Origin: Thermofilaceae archaeon
GTDB taxonomy: Archaea > Thermoproteota > Thermoprotei > Thermofilales > B69-G16
Assembly (NCBI GenBank): GCA_027017165.1
Contig: JALURF010000134.1
Coordinates: 1-9,673, forward strand
Length of the DNA stretch: 9,673 nucleotides
Reading direction: 5' to 3'
Shown here piece after piece: positions 4,038 through 9,562 of the stretch. A program made the translations under genes and the position numbers. Numbering within the stretch: position 1 is the stretch's first letter; each line of letters begins with the position of its first letter. The notes under the pieces were generated by a model. It worked only from the letters and a program-made list of their open reading frames with translations. It was not told the DNA's origin and ran no database searches.

Positions 4038-6245
4038 TTGAACTTGGTGAATAAGAGGAAGAAAAAATCCGAAGTAGAACTTCGGGTATCCGAGATTAGA
4101 CAACATGAAGCAGGACGAGGTAGGGTAAGGATAGACGACATAGCAATGGCTAAGCTAGGGATAACTCCGGGCGATATCGTGGAAATTGTAGGACGCCGCC
4201 GTACGGCTGCCGTGGCATGGCCAGGTTATACAGAAGATCGCGGCCGCAATATCATCAGGATGGACGGTTGGACCCGTAAGAACGCGGGCGTTAGCGTTGG
4301 AGATAGGGTTGTTGTTAGAAAAGCTGACGTTAAGATAGCTAGTATAGTTAGACTTGCCCCGATGTCCATGACGCTAACTGTTGACGAGAATTTCAAAGCC
4401 TATATAAAGAAAAGGCTTATTGAAAGACCTCTAGTCGAAGGAGATGTAGTTCAAATCCCGGTTTTAGGACAAACCATACCCTTTGTCGTAGTAACAACTA
4501 AGCCTTCAGACGTCGTTATAGTAACTGAGGAGACGCAGCTATTCGTCTTGGAAAAACCGGTTGAAGTAGGGCGTATACCCAAGGTTACCTACGAGGATAT
4601 AGGAGACTTAGAAGAGGCTAAGCAAAAGATTAGAGAAATGGTCGAGCTCCCCCTGAAACACCCGGAGTTGTTTAAGCGTTTGGGTATTGATCCTCCTAAG
4701 GGTATTTTGCTTTATGGTCCTCCAGGCTGTGGAAAAACCCTACTAGCAAAAGCAGTGGCAAACGAAACCGATGCATATTTTATAGCCATTAATGGACCGG
4801 AGATAATGAGTAAGTTTTATGGAGAATCCGAGCAGAGACTTAGAGAGATATTCGAAGATGCGAAAGAGCATTCTCCAGCTATAATATTCATCGACGAGAT
4901 AGACGCTATAGCCCCTAAAAGAGAAGAAGTTACGGGCGAAGTTGAGAAACGCGTAGTAGCCCAATTATTGGCATTAATGGACGGCCTTGAAGCACGTGGA
5001 GACGTGATAGTTATCGGAGCTACGAATAGACCGAATGCTTTAGACCCTGCGCTTAGACGGCCTGGCAGATTCGACCGGGAGATCGAGATAGGAGTTCCCG
5101 ATAAACAGGGCAGGTTCGAGATTCTTCAAGTGCATACCAGGAATATGCCGTTGGCCGATAACGTCGATTTACGACGTCTCGCAGAAATAACTCATGGCTT
5201 CGTGGGGGCAGATCTAGCTGCGCTGTGTAGAGAAGCAGCCATGAAGGCTCTTAGGAGAATTTTAGCTAAGATAGATTTGGATAAAGATGAGATTCCGGCT
5301 GAGATACTTGAGCAGCTGGAGGTTAGAATGGAGGACTTTATGAACGCATTCCGTGAAATAACTCCGACTGCGCTTAGAGAGATAGAAGTAGAAGTACCCA
5401 ACGTTAGGTGGAGTGACGTAGGTGGGTTAGAGAAGGTAAAACAGGAACTAAGAGAGGCAGTGGAGTGGCCGTTAAAACATCCAGATGCTTTCAAGCGTTT
5501 GGGTATTGATCCTCCTAAGGGTATTTTGCTTTATGGTCCTCCAGGCTGTGGAAAAACCCTACTAGCAAAAGCAGTGGCTACGGAGAGCGAGGCAAACTTT
5601 GTGAGCGTTAAAGGGCCTGAAATATTTAGCAAGTGGGTTGGGGAATCTGAAAGAGCTATTAGAGAATTATTTAGAAAAGCCAGACAAGTCGCCCCCAGCG
5701 TCATCTTCATCGACGAAATAGATGCAATAGCGCCTATGAGGGGTATTGGAATCGGCGATTCGATGGTTACCGAAAGAGTCGTAAGTCAATTGTTAACTGA
5801 GATAGATGGATTAGAGAAATTAGAAGGCGTCGTCGTCATAGGAGCTACCAATAGACCCGATATTCTTGACCCAGCGCTATTAAGACCCGGTAGATTTGAT
5901 AGAATAGTCTATGTACCGCCGCCCGATAAGAAAGCTAGGTATGAAATACTTAAAATACATACGCGGAGAATGCCTCTCGCTGAGGATGTTAAATTAGAAG
6001 AATTAGCTGATATTACTGAGGGATTTTCCGGCTCTGATTTGGAGGTATTAGTTAGGGAGGCTGGTTTGCTCGCGCTGAGAGAAGATATAAACGCTAAAAA
6101 AGTGTATAAACGGCATTTCGAGCAAGCTCTTAAGAAGATTAAGCCTTCGATAACCCCGGAGATGATACGGTATTATCAGGCTTGGAGTGAAAGATCGAAA
6201 AGTATAACTCAGAAGACGCCGTCTTTAGTAAGCTATTATCTGTAA
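4038..6245 (+). CDS. cdc48: Cdc48/VAT/p97-type AAA+ unfoldase with two ATPase domains
   Basis: Residues about 10-180 form the Cdc48 N-domain (double-psi barrel: SEVELRVSEI, GDIVEI, and later VVQIPVLGQ). D1 has Walker A GPPGCGKT (227-234), pore loop SKFYGESE (258-265), Walker B IIFIDE (282-287) and RRPGRFD (340-346). D2 has Walker A GPPGCGKT (500-507), pore loop SKWVGESE (531-538), Walker B VIFIDE (555-560) and RPGRFD (616-621). All catalytic residues are present in both rings. The protein unfolds substrates for the proteasome or remodels complexes. It ends SLVSYYL; the final YYL fits a hydrophobic-Tyr-X tail, which docks ATPases onto the 20S proteasome. Coordinates use the first in-frame TTG; Shine-Dalgarno spacing favours TTG 4044 or GTG 4047, two or three residues shorter. 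An 86-bp stretch is identical between D1 and D2. Confidence 0.97.
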   Translation: MNLVNKRKKKSEVELRVSEIRQHEAGRGRVRIDDIAMAKLGITPGDIVEIVGRRRTAAVAWPGYTEDRGRNIIRMDGWTRKNAGVSVGDRVVVRKADVKIASIVRLAPMSMTLTVDENFKAYIKKRLIERPLVEGDVVQIPVLGQTIPFVVVTTKPSDVVIVTEETQLFVLEKPVEVGRIPKVTYEDIGDLEEAKQKIREMVELPLKHPELFKRLGIDPPKGILLYGPPGCGKTLLAKAVANETDAYFIAINGPEIMSKFYGESEQRLREIFEDAKEHSPAIIFIDEIDAIAPKREEVTGEVEKRVVAQLLALMDGLEARGDVIVIGATNRPNALDPALRRPGRFDREIEIGVPDKQGRFEILQVHTRNMPLADNVDLRRLAEITHGFVGADLAALCREAAMKALRRILAKIDLDKDEIPAEILEQLEVRMEDFMNAFREITPTALREIEVEVPNVRWSDVGGLEKVKQELREAVEWPLKHPDAFKRLGIDPPKGILLYGPPGCGKTLLAKAVATESEANFVSVKGPEIFSKWVGESERAIRELFRKARQVAPSVIFIDEIDAIAPMRGIGIGDSMVTERVVSQLLTEIDGLEKLEGVVVIGATNRPDILDPALLRPGRFDRIVYVPPPDKKARYEILKIHTRRMPLAEDVKLEELADITEGFSGSDLEVLVREAGLLALREDINAKKVYKRHFEQALKKIKPSITPEMIRYYQAWSERSKSITQKTPSLVSYYL
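4674..4759 (+). repeat. Perfect 86-bp direct repeat, copy 1 (Cdc48 D1 Walker A region)
   Basis: This copy is identical base for base with 5493-5578, starting AAGCGTTTGGGTATTG and ending AGCAAAAGCAGTGGC. It encodes KRLGIDPPKGILLYG followed by PPGCGKTLLAKAV. The DNA on both sides differs clearly between D1 and D2. Confidence 0.97.
5493..5578 (+). repeat. Perfect 86-bp direct repeat, copy 2 (Cdc48 D2 Walker A region)
   Basis: This is the second copy, 819 bases downstream of the first and in the same reading frame. Every synonymous position agrees, although the two domains otherwise use different codons. That points to a recent intragenic gene-conversion event rather than protein-level constraint. 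Confidence 0.97.
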
Positions 6246-6249
6246 GACT

Positions 6250-6462
6250 ATGCTACCTTTACACATTGTTATCCTAAGAATTCTTAGAAGAAGTAATGGA
6301 ACAGCGACTGATAAAGAACTGTTTAGAGCTGTTAAAAAGATTTTGGGCGATGATATTTCACGCTCCCAATTTAATAAGATGTTAATGGTGTTGGAAGTCC
6401 GCGGTATGGTGATAGTAGAGCCATTAAAAAAAGATTTGAAAATAGTGAGGCTTGCAAGTTAA
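6250..6462 (+). CDS. Small winged-helix protein of unknown function, cotranscribed with cdc48
   Basis: This 70-residue protein starts 4 bases after the cdc48 stop codon. I do not recognise a named family. The pattern suggests a compact winged helix: helix 1 (3-14, HIVILRILRR), helix 2 (20-32, TDKELFRAVKKIL), a recognition-type helix 3 beginning SRSQFNKMLMVLEVRG (37-52), then two strands forming a wing (MVIVEPLKKD and LKIVRLAS). It has no cysteines and no membrane segment. Tight spacing implies translation coupled to cdc48. It could bind DNA as a regulator, or, as with many archaeal winged helices, act as a protein-protein adaptor for the ATPase. Neither role is shown by the sequence. Confidence 0.82.
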   Translation: MLPLHIVILRILRRSNGTATDKELFRAVKKILGDDISRSQFNKMLMVLEVRGMVIVEPLKKDLKIVRLAS

Positions 6463-6495
6463 ACTAAATTATTTCATTTCTCTAATTATAATTAA

Positions 6496-6502
6496 GGGGA
6501 GG
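6496..6502 (+). promoter_or_regulatory. Shine-Dalgarno of fen1
   Basis: GGGGAGG lies 8 bases before the ATG at 6511 and is the strongest ribosome site in the window. An A/T-rich stretch at 6464-6495, including TTATAATTAA, may hold both the end of the cdc48 transcript and the fen1 promoter. Confidence 0.55.
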
Positions 6503-6510
6503 CGTGTTAG

Positions 6511-7551
6511 ATGGGGGTAAATCTCAGAGAGCTAGTTGAAGAAGTTAAAAAGCAGATAAGTTTAAGAGATTTAAGTAAGAAGGCCATAGCGATAGATGCT
6601 TATAATTCTCTCTACCAGTTCTTAGCCATTATAAGACAACCCGATGGAACTCCCCTCATGAACAGACGGGGGGAAGTTACAAGCCATTTGAGTGGGCTAT
6701 TTTATAGAACGGTAAACCTTCTAGAGAACGGGCTAAAGCCCGTGTATGTTTTCGATGGTAAACCTCCAGAATTGAAAATGCTGGAACTAGAAAAAAGGTT
6801 ACAGCAAAAAGTTATTGCTGAGGAGAAGTACAGAGAAGCCCTAGCCAGAGGAGATTTGGAAGAAGCTAGGATATACGCCCAGCAGACTTCACGACTCACA
6901 AAAGAAATGGTCGACACGGCGAAAACACTACTAGACTACATGGGCATACCTTGGGTTCAAGCGCCTTCCGAAGGAGAAGCCCAAAGCGCTTATATGACTT
7001 TAAAAGGCGATGTCTGGGCCTCTGCGAGTCAAGATTATGATTCTCTACTATTTGGTTCTAAGCGATTAGTCAGAAACCTGGCTATAACGGGTAGGAGGAA
7101 ACTTCCCAGGAAAAAAGTGTATATCGAGATAACTCCTGAGCTGATACTTCTAGACGACCTGCTTAAGACGCACGGAATAACGAGAGAACAATTGATCGAT
7201 ATAGCTATACTAATAGGCACGGATTATAACCCAGAGGGAGTAAAGGGTATAGGTCCCAAACGGGCTCTAAGGTTGGTTAAGACGTATGGTAGCATAGAAA
7301 AAATAAAAGATATCTTAGGCAAGGAAGCGTTCCCCGTAGATCCTCTTGAAATTAAGAGAATCTTTTTAGAGCCGGAGGTTACGGACGATTATGAGCTATC
7401 ATGGTCTACGCCTGATAAAGAAGCGATTATAAGGTTTCTATGCTACGAATACGATTTTTCCAGAGAGAGGGTAGAGAAAGCTGTTGAAAGAGCAGAGAAA
7501 GCTGTACGGATGTACTTTACTCAAGCTAGTCTCGAATCGTGGTTCGGTTGA
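6511..7551 (+). CDS. fen: Flap endonuclease FEN1 (structure-specific 5' nuclease)
   Basis: This 346-residue FEN1 removes 5' flaps during Okazaki-fragment maturation and base-excision repair. The two-metal active-site acidic residues are all visible: D29 (AIDAYN), D82 (FDGKPP), E154 and E156 (APSEGEAQ), D175 and D177 (QDYDSLLFG), and D238 (GTDYNPEGVKGIG). The N block is 1-95, the helical-arch region about 95-135, the internal block 140-240, and the helix-two-turn-helix DNA-binding element about 232-262. The C-terminus QASLESWF (338-345) is a textbook PCNA-interacting PIP box, so the enzyme should be tethered to the sliding clamp. Length and order match archaeal orthologues. The ATG at 6511 has a strong Shine-Dalgarno. 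The 3' end overlaps the next gene, pcm. Confidence 0.97.
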   Translation: MGVNLRELVEEVKKQISLRDLSKKAIAIDAYNSLYQFLAIIRQPDGTPLMNRRGEVTSHLSGLFYRTVNLLENGLKPVYVFDGKPPELKMLELEKRLQQKVIAEEKYREALARGDLEEARIYAQQTSRLTKEMVDTAKTLLDYMGIPWVQAPSEGEAQSAYMTLKGDVWASASQDYDSLLFGSKRLVRNLAITGRRKLPRKKVYIEITPELILLDDLLKTHGITREQLIDIAILIGTDYNPEGVKGIGPKRALRLVKTYGSIEKIKDILGKEAFPVDPLEIKRIFLEPEVTDDYELSWSTPDKEAIIRFLCYEYDFSRERVEKAVERAEKAVRMYFTQASLESWFG

Positions 7552-8231
7552 GCAATTTACATAAAAAACGGCGGCAACTTGTTGAATATCTAATTAGAGA
7601 AGGTGTTTTAAAAAGCGAGAACGTTATAAAGGCGTTCCTCAAAGTCCCGCGGGAAGAATTCGTGCTTCCGGAATACCGTAATTCAGCCTACGAGGACCAT
7701 CCCTTACCTATCCCTAAAGGTCAGACTATTTCAGCTCCTCACATGTGCGCCATGATGTGCGAGTTACTCGCGATAGAAGAGGGATGTAATATTCTTGAAA
7801 TAGGCACAGGTAGCGGGTACCACGCCGCGCTTTGTGCCGAGATAACATCTCCAACGGATTCCCCAACCTCAGGTTATGTTATCTCCGTTGAGTATTTTCC
7901 CGAGCTTGCAGAATATGCTAAGAATAACCTGGCAAGGGCGGGATATGATGATAGAGTACACGTGCTGGTTTGCGACGGCAGCAGCGGCGTTCCCACGTTT
8001 AGGAAGTTTGATAGAATTCTAGTCACCGCTGCAGCCCCTTGTATACCATCCTATCTTTTAGAGCTATTAAATGCCCCGGGAAGGCTTGTTATACCGGTTG
8101 GCTCCACTTTCTATCAAGTTCTTACCCTAGTTGAGAAAGATCGAGAAGGAAATGTTAGAGAGTCAAAAATGGGTGGATGCATCTTCGTTCCATTACTGGG
8201 TAAATATGGATATAGAGAAAATACTTACTAA
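7539..8231 (+). CDS. pcm: Protein-L-isoaspartate O-methyltransferase (PCMT)
   Basis: This 230-residue SAM-dependent enzyme initiates repair of isoaspartyl residues that form in ageing or heated proteins. The substrate-binding loop GQTISAPHM is at 61-69 with the characteristic Ser65. Motif I LEIGTGSGYHAA is at 86-97, the acidic residue of motif II in SVEYFPELA (116-124), and DGSSG near 146. The strand RILVTAAAPCIP (159-170) leads into GRLVIPVG (181-188). A short insertion SPTDSPTSG (104-112) follows motif I. The GTG at 7539 lies inside the end of fen1. A TTG at 7548 overlaps the fen1 stop codon as TTGA, giving a start 3 codons later, and is equally plausible. Either way translation is coupled to fen1. 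The gene also overlaps the downstream DUF371 gene. Confidence 0.94.
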   Translation: MVRLSNLHKKRRQLVEYLIREGVLKSENVIKAFLKVPREEFVLPEYRNSAYEDHPLPIPKGQTISAPHMCAMMCELLAIEEGCNILEIGTGSGYHAALCAEITSPTDSPTSGYVISVEYFPELAEYAKNNLARAGYDDRVHVLVCDGSSGVPTFRKFDRILVTAAAPCIPSYLLELLNAPGRLVIPVGSTFYQVLTLVEKDREGNVRESKMGGCIFVPLLGKYGYRENTY

Positions 8232-8700
8232 CCTAGAGATGCATTATGAGAAAATAACCGCTGAGGGTCATAGGAATATAAGAGCTACTCATAAAACGAC
8301 GTTAGAGATAACTAGAGAAGATTATCTTACGCCCAGAGGTACTTGTATTATAGGGATTAAAGCAAGCAAAGCCGCTAGTGATTTATCTCCGGAAACAAAG
8401 CGACTTCTAAGAACGAGAGGGTGTAGGGTTTACTTATTTATAGTGGTTGGGGGGAAAGTGGATTTTGTAGAAGCATGGTCGGATCCGAGGCTTACGTTAA
8501 CTAATCCATACTCTATCGTAGTCAGGAAAAGCAATTACGTAGATAATAGAACTATTGCCGTAAACGCAAATAAAGCAGCGAGAGATATAGACAGAGCTAT
8601 TATAGAACATCTAGTACGGGGAGAAAAAGTGACAGCATACCTAGTAGTAACGAAAAGCTCCATCAAAAACTTTATAAAAAGCCATCAGATTACAGAATAA
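8206..8700 (+). CDS. DUF371 family protein (archaeal, function unknown)
   Basis: This is a 164-residue soluble protein. The N-terminal part GHRNIRATHKTTLEIT (21-36) followed by LTPRGTCIIGIKASKA is the signature I associate with DUF371, an archaeal family without assigned function. No catalytic motif is evident; the conserved His, Thr and Cys positions would be first candidates. The frame is open up to an ATG at 8131, but that would overlap pcm by about 100 bases. I prefer ATG 8206, which overlaps by 26. ATG 8239, 7 bases after the pcm stop codon, would also keep the conserved block. Neither start has a strong Shine-Dalgarno. The gene is the third member of the fen1-pcm unit, ends 4 bases before tRNA-Lys, and its last codons contain the probable tRNA promoter. 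Confidence 0.83.
   Translation: MDIEKILTNLEMHYEKITAEGHRNIRATHKTTLEITREDYLTPRGTCIIGIKASKAASDLSPETKRLLRTRGCRVYLFIVVGGKVDFVEAWSDPRLTLTNPYSIVVRKSNYVDNRTIAVNANKAARDIDRAIIEHLVRGEKVTAYLVVTKSSIKNFIKSHQITE
8671..8680 (+). promoter_or_regulatory. TATA box of tRNA-Lys, inside the DUF371 gene
   Basis: TTTATAAAAA is centred about 29 bases before the tRNA 5' end at 8705, predicting transcription near 8701. It lies within codons of the C-terminus of the DUF371 protein (FIKS). Confidence 0.55.
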
Positions 8701-8727
8701 CGGCGGGCCCGTAGCTCAGCCCGGTAG

Positions 8728-8757
8728 GGGACCTAGCCTCAACAAGGCGCCTCCGAA
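8728..8757 (+). other. Non-canonical D-arm intron of tRNA-Lys (30 nt)
   Basis: Removing this segment restores a perfect four-pair D stem. It contains a stem-loop GCCU-CAACA-AGGC. A relaxed bulge-helix-bulge is suggested by CGG before the 5' cut and CCG before a 3' AA|A bulge, with a U-U mismatch in the fourth position. Confidence 0.8.
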
Positions 8758-8772
8758 AGCATCGGGCTTTTA

Positions 8773-8788
8773 ACCTTTAAGGAAAGAA
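8773..8788 (+). other. Canonical anticodon-loop intron of tRNA-Lys (16 nt)
   Basis: The intron ACCUUUAAGGAAAGAA lies between positions 37 and 38. Exon CUUU (8767-8770) pairs with intron AAAG (8783-8786) as the central 4-bp helix. The flanking bulges are UA|A and AA|A, a standard bulge-helix-bulge for the archaeal splicing endonuclease. Confidence 0.88.
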
Positions 8789-8843
8789 ACCCGAGGGTCC
8801 CGGGTTCGAATCCCGGCGGGCCCGCTTTACCAATTCTATCGGA

Positions 8844-9152
8844 TTAGATGGAGCCTGAAAGAGCCTCTAGAAGCACCGCGATGATTATAGCTCCTACTAT
8901 TAACTGCTTTCCCCGGCTTATGGCATAGCCGGAGGCCCACATAAGAACTCCCGCTATCCCCATGAGCAGGTAAGCTATTCTAGCTATTCTAATAACCGCC
9001 ATGAGCATTCGTCTTAAACCATTAACAATAACCGTCTCAACTTCAGAGATTATAGTATCTAGAAAATTAGATCCTGCTGGCTGAGCTCTAGCCAGTAGGG
9101 CAAAGAATATCGTGAGAAAAACTAGCAAGATTATACCTCTTCTCGCTTTCAT
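8844..9152 (-). CDS. Putative TrbC/VirB2-like pilin (Ced/Ted DNA-import type), small secreted membrane protein
   Basis: This 102-residue protein has a basic N-terminus (MKARRG), a hydrophobic core and an ARA site at 21-23, as in a cleavable signal peptide. The mature part of about 79 residues has an amphipathic N-terminal helix (about 30-50) and then two hydrophobic helices (about 52-77 and 83-99). They are joined by a short basic turn SRGKQ (79-83). Precursor plus two helices with a tight basic loop is the layout of TrbC/VirB2 conjugative pilins and of the archaeal homologues CedA1 and TedC used in DNA import. I do not see clear sequence identity, only this architecture, so another small membrane protein is possible. 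No partner genes (CedA, CedB-like ATPase) are in the window. CGGAGAT lies 3 bases before the ATG. The gene follows tRNA-Trp by 50 bases and converges on tRNA-Lys. Confidence 0.6.
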   Translation of the reverse strand: MKARRGIILLVFLTIFFALLARAQPAGSNFLDTIISEVETVIVNGLRRMLMAVIRIARIAYLLMGIAGVLMWASGYAISRGKQLIVGAIIIAVLLEALSGSI

Positions 9153-9202
9153 AATATCTCCGAGCGTATTGTGAAGAAAAGTATTAAAGGACGATATGAG
9201 AA

Positions 9203-9297
9203 TGGGGCCGGGGGGACTTGAACCCCCGACCTTCCGGTTTCTCCACGTCCAGACCCATTCTGGAGCCGGACGCCCTACCTTGCTAGGCTACGGCCCC
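9203..9297 (-). tRNA. tRNA-Trp (anticodon CCA) with one intron
   Basis: The acceptor stem GGGGCCG/CGGCCCC (9297-9291 with 9210-9204) carries discriminator A9203. The D arm begins UAGCC. The anticodon stem is UCCGG (9270-9266) with CCGGA (9237-9233), and the anticodon CCA is at 9263-9261. The T arm is GGGGG-UUCAAGU-CCCCC. No CCA end is encoded. A 21-base intron interrupts the anticodon loop at the canonical position. Confidence 0.95.
9239..9259 (-). other. Canonical anticodon-loop intron of tRNA-Trp (21 nt)
   Basis: The intron lies between positions 37 and 38. Exon CUCC (9265-9262) pairs with intron GGAG (9244-9241). The bulges AG|A and AA|A follow the same pattern as the second intron of tRNA-Lys. 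It is too short to contain the C/D-box guide found in some euryarchaeal tRNA-Trp introns. Confidence 0.88.
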
Positions 9298-9320
9298 GAG
9301 AATGTTATAGCCTCCCTGGT

Positions 9321-9329
9321 TTTATATTT
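9321..9329 (-). promoter_or_regulatory. TATA box of tRNA-Trp
   Basis: AAATATAAA on the reverse strand is centred about 28 bases before the tRNA 5' end at 9297. The downstream pilin-like gene may also be served by readthrough from here. Confidence 0.5.
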
Positions 9330-9342
9330 TTAACGGCCCGGG

Positions 9343-9394
9343 TCGGGTCACCTCCTTCACATCATTCGATTTCAGCGCTTTCTCTCTTCATCCC
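9343..9394 (-). ncRNA. Candidate C/D-box guide sRNA
   Basis: Reading leftward, the elements in order are: C-like GGGATGA (9394-9388, 6 of 7 to RUGAUGA), 12 bases, a perfect D' CTGA (9375-9372), 6 bases, C'-like ATGATGT (9365-9359, 6 of 7), 12 bases, and D-like CCGA (9346-9343, 3 of 4). Two 12-base guide spacers are the hallmark spacing of archaeal C/D sRNAs. The TATA element at 9417-9425, read leftward, predicts transcription starting near 9395. Against it, the terminal C and D boxes, normally the best conserved, each have a mismatch, and I see no good terminal stem. The second guide, GAAGGAGGTGAC, would pair with the 3' end of 16S rRNA. Confidence 0.3.
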
Positions 9395-9416
9395 CGAAAT
9401 ATTACACTAGTTAAAA

Positions 9417-9425
9417 CTATATAAG
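9417..9425. promoter_or_regulatory. TATA box for the rightward unit at 9445 and perhaps the leftward sRNA
   Basis: CTATATAAG, preceded by TTAAAA as a BRE-like stretch, is centred about 25 bases before the ATG at 9445. Read leftward it is about 27 bases from the C-like box at 9394. The core is palindromic. Confidence 0.45.
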
Positions 9426-9444
9426 GTCTCTGGCTTTATACAAC

Positions 9445-9558
9445 ATGGATGACGAGCTGGCTATAGGAGCCGAAATAAAGATGACGAAACGGACCCGGAC
9501 TGACATAAAATATGACGAGTCGGCGTCCCGGTTTATTAAGCCCCCCTGGGAAAAATAG
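9445..9558 (+). CDS. Short leaderless reading frame, unknown (37 aa), possibly the 5' part of a frame-shifted gene
   Basis: The ATG at 9445 sits at the expected distance from a TATA box, which is the main evidence that it is expressed. The 37-residue product is hydrophilic, begins MDDELAIGAEIKMTKR and ends SRFIKPPWEK before a TAG at 9556. I recognise no family. The stop codon follows runs of six C and five A. If one base of the A run were absent, the frame would continue into the next reading frame and give a single longer protein. A longer open frame on the opposite strand (9436-9669) covers the same bases but has no promoter support and an unnatural composition. Confidence 0.45.
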   Translation: MDDELAIGAEIKMTKRTRTDIKYDESASRFIKPPWEK

Positions 9559-9562
9559 AAAC

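Larger units (their letters stand above)
8705..8824 (+). tRNA. tRNA-Lys (anticodon UUU) with two introns
   Basis: The acceptor stem GGGCCCG/CGGGCCC (8705-8711 with 8817-8823) carries discriminator G8824. The D stem GCUC (8714-8717) pairs with G8727 plus A8758-G8759-C8760 once 30 bases are removed. The anticodon stem is UCGGG/CCCGA with loop CUUUUAA after removal of 16 bases; the anticodon UUU is at 8769-8771. The T arm is CCGGG-UUCGAAU-CCCGG. No CCA is encoded. The mature product would be 74 bases. The first intron is in the D arm (about position 22/23), the second at the canonical 37/38 position. Confidence 0.95.

Noticed and set aside
4743..4964. Leftward open frame inside cdc48
   Set aside because: It lies wholly antisense to the conserved D1 ATPase domain; its composition is that of a complementary-strand shadow.
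5192..5494. Leftward open frame inside cdc48
   Set aside because: It is antisense to the end of D1 and start of D2, and its Ser-rich product is typical of a shadow frame.
6702..7220. Two leftward open frames opposite fen1
   Set aside because: Both are antisense to catalytic blocks of FEN1, with no promoter or recognisable motif.
8131..8205. Longer N-terminus for the DUF371 protein from ATG 8131
   Set aside because: It would overlap pcm by about 100 bases and add residues that do not resemble the family; later starts keep the conserved block.
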